Made by a program: the position numbers and the translations under genes | In this document: piece after piece, positions 57,777 through 64,000 of the stretch | Layout of the letters: each line of letters opens with the position of its first letter | Numbering within the stretch: position 1 is the first letter of the stretch | The notes under the pieces: generated by a model | Database searches by the model: none | The model's input: the letters and a program-made list of their open reading frames with translations, nothing else | What the model was told of the DNA's origin: nothing | Source: Xenorhabdus japonica | GTDB taxonomy: Bacteria; Pseudomonadota; Gammaproteobacteria; Enterobacterales; Enterobacteriaceae | NCBI RefSeq assembly: GCF_900115195.1 | Contig: NZ_FOVO01000004.1 | Coordinates: forward strand, 62,001 to 126,000 | Direction of reading: 5' to 3' | Length of the DNA stretch: 64,000 bases

Positions 57777-58505
57777 ATGGCAACCAATGCAAAACCCGTA
57801 TATCAGAGAATCCTGCTTAAGCTCAGTGGAGAAGCCCTGCAAGGCGCAGAAGGTTTTGGTATCGACGCCAGCGTCTTAGACCGCATGGCTCAGGAAATCA
57901 AAGAACTGGTTGAGCTGGGTATTCAGGTCGGTGTCGTTATTGGAGGAGGCAACCTGTTTCGTGGCGCTGGATTGGCAGAAGCAGGAATGAACCGTGTAGT
58001 AGGCGATCACATGGGCATGTTGGCGACTGTGATGAATGGTCTGGCAATGCGTGATGCTTTACACCGCGCCTATGTGAACGTTCGTTTGATGTCTGCCATT
58101 CCACTGAATGGCGTGTGTGACAATTATAGCTGGGCTGAGGCGATCAGCTTACTGCGTCACGGTCGTGTTGTTATTTTCTCTGCGGGTACTGGTAACCCGT
58201 TCTTTACAACAGATTCCGCTGCATGTCTGCGTGGCATTGAAATTGAAGCGGATGTTGTGTTAAAAGCGACTAAGGTTGATGGCGTTTATTCTGCTGATCC
58301 TGCAAAAGATCCTGAAGCCGTTCTCTATAATAAGCTCACTTATCAGGAAGTATTGGAGCGTGAATTGAAAGTGATGGATCTGGCGGCTTTTACGCTGGCT
58401 CGTGACCATAATCTGCCAATTCGTGTCTTTAATATGAACAAACCAGGTGCACTTCGTCGTGTTGTGATGGGAGAAAATGAAGGTACGCTGATCTCTCACA
58501 ACTGA
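57777..58505 (+). CDS. pyrH: UMP kinase
   Basis: Phosphorylates UMP to UDP. 242 residues of the bacterial amino-acid-kinase-type UMP kinase: [11 protein letters not shown] (residues 11-21), [12 protein letters not shown], and [17 protein letters not shown]. Regulated in the family by GTP and UTP. Same order tsf-pyrH-frr as E. coli. Confidence 0.97.
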   Translation: MATNAKPVYQRILLKLSGEALQGAEGFGIDASVLDRMAQEIKELVELGIQVGVVIGGGNLFRGAGLAEAGMNRVVGDHMGMLATVMNGLAMRDALHRAYVNVRLMSAIPLNGVCDNYSWAEAISLLRHGRVVIFSAGTGNPFFTTDSAACLRGIEIEADVVLKATKVDGVYSADPAKDPEAVLYNKLTYQEVLERELKVMDLAAFTLARDHNLPIRVFNMNKPGALRRVVMGENEGTLISHN

Positions 58506-58625
58506 TTTTTCATAATTCGTGCTCAGAGACATCGGTGAAATTTGACGGTATGATCAGCGTCCTGATGCGCCAAACTTAATGACACAGGGCCATATATTGC
58601 TTAGCGTATTTAATTCACCTTATCT

Positions 58626-58655
58626 GTGATTTACATATGGGTGATTTACGTATGG
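58626..58655 (+). repeat. 15-bp tandem duplication before frr
   Basis: GTGATTTACATATGG followed by GTGATTTACGTATGG, one mismatch. Lies in the gap between pyrH and frr. Confidence 0.75.
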
Positions 58656-58694
58656 GCGGCCTAGAAAAATAACCATCTCCCAAGGGTTTGTAAC

Positions 58695-59252
58695 GTGATT
58701 AATGAAATCAAAAAAGACGCACAAGACCGCATGGAAAAAAGCGTCGAAGCACTGAAAAACCAAATCAGCAAGGTTCGTACTGGCCGTGCTTCTCCTAGCC
58801 TGCTGGATGGCATCAGCGTTGAATATTATGGCGCTGCGACTCCACTGCGTCAGATTGCAAATGTCGTTGCAGAAGATGCCCGCACTTTGGCGATCACAGT
58901 ATTTGATCGTTCCATGACTGCGGCTATCGAAAAAGCAATTATGGCTTCTGATCTGGGCCTGAACCCATCTTCTGCTGGAACCACTATCCGAGTTCCATTG
59001 CCGCCACTGACAGAAGAGCGCCGTAAGGATCTGATTAAAGTTGTTCGTGGCGAAGCGGAGCAGGGTCGTGTATCCATCCGTAATATTCGTCGTGATGCGA
59101 ATGATAAAGTCAAGACTCTGCTGAAAGACAAAGAAATCAGCGAAGATGAAGAACGTCGTTCACAAGATGACGTTCAGAAACTGACCGACAGCTTCATTAA
59201 AAAAATTGATGAAGCGCTGGCAAATAAAGAAACTGAGTTGATGGATTTCTAA
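58695..59252 (+). CDS. frr: Ribosome recycling factor
   Basis: Splits post-termination ribosomes together with EF-G. 185 residues, E. coli length; [13 protein letters not shown] and [14 protein letters not shown] are diagnostic. GTG start at 58695, as in E. coli, with CCAAGGG upstream. Confidence 0.97.
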   Translation: MINEIKKDAQDRMEKSVEALKNQISKVRTGRASPSLLDGISVEYYGAATPLRQIANVVAEDARTLAITVFDRSMTAAIEKAIMASDLGLNPSSAGTTIRVPLPPLTEERRKDLIKVVRGEAEQGRVSIRNIRRDANDKVKTLLKDKEISEDEERRSQDDVQKLTDSFIKKIDEALANKETELMDF

Positions 59253-59269
59253 TTGCCATTTCATGCATA

Positions 59270-59300
59270 CAACGCCGCAATTCTTGCGGCGTTGTTCTTA
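59270..59300 (+). terminator. frr terminator
   Basis: CAACGCCGCAA (59270-59280) pairs perfectly with TTGCGGCGTTG (59284-59294), then TTCTTA. Strong GC-rich stem. Confidence 0.88.
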
Positions 59301-59436
59301 TATTTGATATTACACTTCGTATCACATTTCTTTCTCAAGCGATGGACATAGCACTCTATTCCACTCAAACTATTACGATTTTCTGTTGTGATTTTCCATT
59401 GTGATTTTATATCAGTAGCATACTTAGAGTATTAAA

Positions 59437-60633
59437 ATGAAACGGTTAACTATTCTTGGCTCAACGGGTTCGATTGGGAAAAGTACGCTTTCTGTTGTCC
59501 GAAATAACCCAGATAAATTCAGTGTCGTCGTACTGGTTGCCGGGAAAAATATTGAAGTCATGGCACAGCAATGTTTAGAATTCCATCCACAATATGCCGC
59601 AATGGCAGATGAGCAGTCGGCGAAGGCTCTGCGCCAGTTATTGCAGGAGCAGGGAAGCCAGACTGAAGTTCTGTTCGGTAAAGACGCCATTTGTGATTTA
59701 GCTGCATTGGACGAAGTCGATCAGGTCATGTCAGCCATTGTTGGTGTTGCAGGTTTGTTGCCAACTTTGGCTGCTATCCGTAAGGGCAAACAAGTACTGC
59801 TGGCTAACAAAGAATCTCTGATTACCAGCGGTCGTCTGTTTATGGATGCGGTTGCTCAATATAAAGCACAACTGTTGCCAATTGATAGTGAACATAATGC
59901 TATTTTCCAAAGTCTGCCAGAGGTGGTTCAGCACAACCTTGGCAATATAAATTTAAAAGAACACGGTATCTCCAGCATTATTCTGACGGGATCGGGCGGA
60001 CCGTTCCGCAAGACGCCTTTAGATAAATTACCTGATGTTACTCCAGATGAAGCGTGTGCCCATCCTATCTGGTCAATGGGACGTAAAATTTCTGTTGATT
60101 CTGCCACCATGATGAACAAGGGATTGGAATATATCGAAGCGTGTTACCTGTTCAATGCATCTTCAGATGAAATGGAAGTATTATTGCATCCCCAATCAAT
60201 CATCCACTCAATGGTTCGCTATCAGGATAGCAGCATCATTGCACAGCTGGGAACGCAGGATATGTGTACCCCAATTGCTTATGCGATGGCCTATCCTAAT
60301 CGTATTTCATCTGGTGCAAAGGCATTGGATTTTACTGAATTGAGCATGCTCACTTTTGAGTCTCTGGATTATCAGCGTTACCCTTGTTTAAAATTGGCTA
60401 TTGAGGCTTGCCATCAAGGACAGGCGGCAACAACGGCTTTGAATGCAGCAAACGAAGAAACTGTTGATGTTTTTTTAAACGATGGCATCCGTTTCACCGA
60501 TATTGCGACAATCAATCGATTGGTAGTGGAAAAAGTAAATTTACCTGAACCTCAAAGCATCGAAGAAGTTCTAGAAATCGATAGCACAGCAAGAGCATTG
60601 GCGAGAAAAATCATAAGAACTTTTGCCAAATAG
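59437..60633 (+). CDS. dxr: 1-deoxy-D-xylulose 5-phosphate reductoisomerase
   Basis: Converts DXP to MEP, the committed step of the non-mevalonate isoprenoid pathway; target of fosmidomycin. 398 residues. NADPH motif [12 protein letters not shown] is at 7-18; [13 protein letters not shown] holds metal ligands and [20 protein letters not shown] the substrate loop. Supplies the isoprenoids used by UppS two genes on. Confidence 0.97.
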   Translation: MKRLTILGSTGSIGKSTLSVVRNNPDKFSVVVLVAGKNIEVMAQQCLEFHPQYAAMADEQSAKALRQLLQEQGSQTEVLFGKDAICDLAALDEVDQVMSAIVGVAGLLPTLAAIRKGKQVLLANKESLITSGRLFMDAVAQYKAQLLPIDSEHNAIFQSLPEVVQHNLGNINLKEHGISSIILTGSGGPFRKTPLDKLPDVTPDEACAHPIWSMGRKISVDSATMMNKGLEYIEACYLFNASSDEMEVLLHPQSIIHSMVRYQDSSIIAQLGTQDMCTPIAYAMAYPNRISSGAKALDFTELSMLTFESLDYQRYPCLKLAIEACHQGQAATTALNAANEETVDVFLNDGIRFTDIATINRLVVEKVNLPEPQSIEEVLEIDSTARALARKIIRTFAK

Positions 60634-60804
60634 CAAGTTTTGTTAATAAATATATGTTTGCGTTTTGGCAAATGGTATAGTTCGCGAGTGAATTATAGTT
60701 GCTATAATAGCCAATTCAATTATCTGGTTCCTGCATTCTAATCATGGATCAGCATGTAAGAACTTACCAGAGTTAAAGGCTTTCATTCAGGTCGTGCCAG
60801 AAAT

Positions 60805-60850
60805 AGCCGTGGTATCCGTGGTAATTATTGACACGTAACACGGCTTTTTC
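60805..60850 (+). terminator. Possible dxr terminator
   Basis: AGCCGTG (60805-60811) pairs with CACGGCT (60839-60845), with an inner CGTG/CACG stem, followed by TTTTC. Located between dxr and uppS. Confidence 0.6.
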
Positions 60851-60910
60851 ATGTTTGGAAGTGATTGGATTTAGCGAAAAGTCAGCTTAGTTATTTAAGG
60901 ATTATTTTGA

Positions 60911-61666
60911 GTGATATCTCCTAGTGATAGTGATTCATTGCCAACATTACCCAGACATGTTGCCATCATTATGGATGGTAATGGTCGCTGGGCAAAAAAA
61001 CGTGGCAAATTAAGAGCTTTTGGCCACCGTGCAGGAATTAAAGCAGTACGTAGTGTCGTGAGTTTTTCAGTTAAACATAACATTGAATCGCTGACGTTAT
61101 ATGCTTTTAGCAGCGAAAACTGGAATCGCCCACAGCAGGAAGTCAGTTCATTGATGGAGTTGTTTGTTTTTGCCCTCAATAATGAAGTAAAAAACCTGCA
61201 CAAGCACAATGTGAAATTGTCTGTTATTGGTGATATCAGTCGTTTTAGTTCACGATTACAGGAACGTATCCGCCGTTCAGTTGAATTGACAGCGGGCAAT
61301 ACCGGATTGCAGCTTAATATTGCCGCTAACTATGGTGGTCGTTGGGATCTGATTCAGAGTGTTAAACAAATTGCTGAAAAAATTAAAGCAAATGAGTTGG
61401 TTCCAGAAGAGATCACCGAAGCTACAGTTGGAGACTTCATTAGTTTAAGTCGGCAGCCCGAAGTTGATCTGGTTATTCGAACCGGAGGCGAACATCGTAT
61501 CAGTAATTTCCTGTTATGGCAGATCGCTTATGCAGAATTGTATTTTACCGATATACTTTGGCCTGATTTTGATGAAACTTCTTTTGAAGGTGCGATTAAT
61601 GCCTTTGTTAAACGAGAACGCCGATTTGGCGGAGCAATACCAGACGATGCCGAAGTGGGATCATAG
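60911..61666 (+). CDS. uppS: Undecaprenyl diphosphate synthase
   Basis: Cis-prenyltransferase (also ispU) making the C55 carrier for peptidoglycan and O-antigen. 251 residues. MDGNGRWAKKRG (metal and diphosphate binding, about 21-32), FGHRAG, YAFSSENW and the RTGGEHRISNFLLWQ motif are present. Start is taken as GTG 60911 behind AAGGAT. Confidence 0.96.
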   Translation: MISPSDSDSLPTLPRHVAIIMDGNGRWAKKRGKLRAFGHRAGIKAVRSVVSFSVKHNIESLTLYAFSSENWNRPQQEVSSLMELFVFALNNEVKNLHKHNVKLSVIGDISRFSSRLQERIRRSVELTAGNTGLQLNIAANYGGRWDLIQSVKQIAEKIKANELVPEEITEATVGDFISLSRQPEVDLVIRTGGEHRISNFLLWQIAYAELYFTDILWPDFDETSFEGAINAFVKRERRFGGAIPDDAEVGS

Positions 61667-61675
61667 GAGGAGAAC

Positions 61676-62539
61676 TTGCTGAAGTACCGTCTTTTAACTA
61701 CGTTGATACTGATTCCACTTGTTATTGTAGCGTTGTTTGTCCTCCCTCCATCAGGATTTGGGTTGGTTGTTATCGCTGTATCAGCACTTGCTGCATGGGA
61801 ATGGGGACAATTTGCAGGTCTCTTCACTCAAGTTAAACGTATCACGCTGGCCGCGTTATTTGCTGTAGGGTTATTAGCCTTACAGTTCTCTTTGTCGGAT
61901 TTTTCTCATCTTATTGAAAAGCCACAAATTATATATCTATTATGGGCTGGCATGCTTTGGTGGGTGGCCGCTATTTTATTGGTGGTAACTTATCCGGCTT
62001 CTGCCTCCATCTGGAAATCATCAGTTATTTTGCGTCTGCTATTTGGGGTTCTGACTATCGTGCCATTTTATTGTGGAATGATGGTGCTGCGTACTCAGGG
62101 TTATGAAAATAATAGCTATGACGGTGCCTGGTGGTTGCTGTACGTTATGCTGTTGGTATGGGCTGCCGATTCAGGTGCTTATGTTTTTGGTCGCATAATG
62201 GGTAAGCATAAAATGGCTCCCAAAGTATCACCAGGCAAAACACTTGAGGGACTTGTCGGTGGGTTATTAACTGCTGGGCTGATTTCGTGGTTGTTTGGGA
62301 AATTTGCCCCTGTCCCCGCGATGCCAGAATATTTGTTGCTGATTTCTGCGGTAGTGGTTATTGCCTCGGTCTTTGGGGATTTGACTGAAAGTATGTTCAA
62401 GCGGGAATCAGGGATCAAAGACAGCAGTCAATTGATTCCGGGACACGGTGGTGTCATGGATAGGGTTGATAGTCTAACAGCGGCGGTTCCAGTATTCGCT
62501 GGGCTGGTTATGTTGATTTCTTCTGGATTTATTCTCTGA
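61676..62539 (+). CDS. cdsA: Phosphatidate cytidylyltransferase
   Basis: Makes CDP-diacylglycerol, the precursor of all phospholipids. 287 residues with about eight transmembrane segments. The CdsA signature lies near the C-terminus (SMFKRESGIKDSSQLIPGHG, then DRVDS). Starts with TTG at 61676 with the very strong AGGAGGAG just before it; the E. coli gene also uses TTG. Nine bases after uppS. Confidence 0.96.
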   Translation: MLKYRLLTTLILIPLVIVALFVLPPSGFGLVVIAVSALAAWEWGQFAGLFTQVKRITLAALFAVGLLALQFSLSDFSHLIEKPQIIYLLWAGMLWWVAAILLVVTYPASASIWKSSVILRLLFGVLTIVPFYCGMMVLRTQGYENNSYDGAWWLLYVMLLVWAADSGAYVFGRIMGKHKMAPKVSPGKTLEGLVGGLLTAGLISWLFGKFAPVPAMPEYLLLISAVVVIASVFGDLTESMFKRESGIKDSSQLIPGHGGVMDRVDSLTAAVPVFAGLVMLISSGFIL

Positions 62540-62548
62540 AGGTACATA

Positions 62549-63901
62549 ATGGATATTCTCTGGAATCTGGCTGCATTTATTGTTGCTTTAGGTGTGCTCA
62601 TCACAATGCATGAGTTTGGTCATTTTTGGGTTGCCAGACGATGTGGTATCTACGTTGAACGCTTTTCCATCGGGTTTGGTAAAGTTCTTTGGCGTCGGAC
62701 AGATAAACAGGGAACTGAATACGTTATTGCCCTTATCCCCCTTGGTGGGTATATCAAAATGCTTGACGAGCGGGTAGGAGAAGTTTCTCCCGAACGTCGT
62801 CATATGGCATTCAATAACAAAACTATTGGTCAGCGTGCGGCCGTTATCAGCGCAGGGCCAATCGCAAACTTCATTCTGGCGGTGTTCGCTTATTGGCTGG
62901 TTTTTGTGATTGGCGTGCCATCTGTGCGCTCTGTAGTGTTGGACGTGAAGCCAAATTCTATTGCTGCACAGGCAAATATTTTGCCCGGAATGGAACTAAA
63001 AGCCGTTAATGGTATCGAAACTCCTGATTGGAATTCTGTACGCCTTGCCATGATAGGTAAAGTAGGTGCGACATCGGTAGCCGTGGATGTCTTACCCATG
63101 AAGTCGCTTGATAGTGTTCAAAAAACTCTGGATTTGCGTGAATGGACTTTCGATCCTTCCAGACAGGATGTTTTGCTGTCTTTGGGGATTATGCCTGTTA
63201 TTCCACAGATTAGTTCGCAAGTGGAAAAAGTTCATCCTGCTTCTGCTGCTGAAAAAGCGGGTTTACAAAGTGGGGATAGGATCGTTAAAGTCAATGGTCA
63301 GGATGTAGATGTGTGGCACACTTTTTCTTCTTTTGTCAGGAAGAATCCTAATATTCCTCTAAAATTGGACGTTGCAAGGGCAGATAGAATGATTTCTCTG
63401 TCTCTGACTCCTGAAGTCAGAAAATTGTCCAATGACCGTGAGGAGGGTTTTGCTGGCACCGAACTGAAAATCATTCCATTGGCGGATGAATACAAAGTTA
63501 TTCAGCAATATGGACTTCTTTCTGCTGTTTATGAGGCAGGAGATAAAACTTGGCAATTGATGAAGCTGACAGTCAAGATGATCGGCAAATTAATTGTGGG
63601 CGACTTAAAACTTAATAACCTGAGCGGCCCGATTTCCATTGCTAAAGGTGCTGGAGTATCGGCTGATTCTGGCTTGGTGTATTATTTAATGTTTTTGGCG
63701 CTGATTAGCGTCAACCTTGGGATCATTAATTTGTTCCCATTACCCGTACTAGATGGTGGACACTTGCTTTTCCTTGCTATCGAAAAGATCAAGGGGGAGC
63801 CAGTCTCCGAGCGTGTACAAGACTTCAGTTATCGCATTGGTGCTATATTACTGGTGTTATTAATGGGGCTTGCACTTTTCAATGATTTCTCCCACTTTTA
63901 A
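62549..63901 (+). CDS. rseP: Intramembrane zinc metalloprotease RseP
   Basis: Site-2 protease that cleaves RseA after DegS and so releases sigma-E in the envelope stress response. 450 residues. The catalytic HEFGH is at about 22-26, the second metal motif [11 protein letters not shown] is near 394-404, and two PDZ domains lie between (about 115-300). Four transmembrane segments are apparent. Nine bases after cdsA. Confidence 0.97.
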   Translation: MDILWNLAAFIVALGVLITMHEFGHFWVARRCGIYVERFSIGFGKVLWRRTDKQGTEYVIALIPLGGYIKMLDERVGEVSPERRHMAFNNKTIGQRAAVISAGPIANFILAVFAYWLVFVIGVPSVRSVVLDVKPNSIAAQANILPGMELKAVNGIETPDWNSVRLAMIGKVGATSVAVDVLPMKSLDSVQKTLDLREWTFDPSRQDVLLSLGIMPVIPQISSQVEKVHPASAAEKAGLQSGDRIVKVNGQDVDVWHTFSSFVRKNPNIPLKLDVARADRMISLSLTPEVRKLSNDREEGFAGTELKIIPLADEYKVIQQYGLLSAVYEAGDKTWQLMKLTVKMIGKLIVGDLKLNNLSGPISIAKGAGVSADSGLVYYLMFLALISVNLGIINLFPLPVLDGGHLLFLAIEKIKGEPVSERVQDFSYRIGAILLVLLMGLALFNDFSHF

Positions 63902-63935
63902 GGTGGGGGACCGGTTAGGAAAACGCATAACAACG

Positions 63936-64000
63936 ATGGCGATGAAAAAGTTGCTCATAGCGTCGCTGCTGTTCGGCAGCGCCACTGCATACGGTTCAGA
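63936..64000 (+). CDS. bamA: Outer-membrane assembly factor BamA, 5' fragment
   Basis: The last 65 bases encode MAMKKLLIASLLFGSATAYG, the signal peptide of BamA, nearly identical to E. coli. The POTRA domains and barrel lie outside the window. The position directly after rseP supports the call. Confidence 0.93.
   Translation, partial: MAMKKLLIASLLFGSATAYGS

Overview
The window is a chromosomal segment of a gammaproteobacterium of the order Enterobacterales. It most resembles the Morganellaceae, and Xenorhabdus or Photorhabdus in particular. The evidence is close protein identity to Escherichia coli housekeeping proteins, AT-rich intergenic DNA, a full ERIC repeat, a serralysin operon of the Photorhabdus prtA type and a type VI-like toxin gene. 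The genus is an inference. Gene order follows several E. coli blocks joined differently.

Region by region. 1-3300: thiBPQ thiamine/TPP importer (minus strand) behind a TPP riboswitch. 3400-9500: rppH-ptsP-lgt-thyA, interrupted between ptsP and lgt by about 1.6 kb of AT-rich accessory DNA. That insert carries a probable Tlde1 (DUF2778) peptidoglycan-targeting effector, its likely periplasmic immunity protein, and tiny or decayed ORFs. 9500-10500: ERIC element and the yaiI-type gene. 10600-24500: ppdA-ppdB-ygdB-ppdC-recC-ptrA-recB-recD, tightly overlapped. 24500-28000: argA (behind paired ARG boxes), amiC and three initiator tRNA-Met genes. 28200-34900: mltA, tcdA, csdE, csdA, the sRNA gcvB, gcvA, ygdD and rlmM. 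34900-42400: a secreted metalloprotease operon (protease, inhibitor, three-part type I secretion system). 42400-49400: xni, queF, a cholesterol-oxidase-like flavoenzyme, syd, a CsrB-type regulatory RNA, yqcC, truC and yqcA. 49400-64000: yaeH, an unknown gene, dapD, glnD, map, then rpsB-tsf, pyrH, frr, dxr, uppS, cdsA, rseP and the start of bamA.

Most genes are housekeeping: DNA repair (RecBCD), cell envelope (Lgt, AmiC, MltA, UppS, CdsA, RseP, BamA), translation (S2, EF-Ts, RRF, initiator tRNA) and global regulation (PtsP, GlnD, GcvA/GcvB, CsrB). Accessory genes sit in gaps of otherwise conserved blocks: the Tlde1 pair between ptsP and lgt, the protease operon after rlmM, the flavoenzyme between queF and syd, and an unknown gene between yaeH and dapD. 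The protease system and the flavoenzyme would suit an invertebrate-associated lifestyle, but that is inference.

The best candidates for new biology are the compact toxin-immunity pair with its odd translation start and neighbouring mini-ORFs, a long hairpin in the protease operon's upstream region, an inhibitor gene with two plausible starts, a GcvB with a shortened G/U-rich seed region, and a recurrent pattern of 12-18 bp tandem duplications at gene borders. All calls come from reading the sequence and remembered family knowledge; no searches were run.
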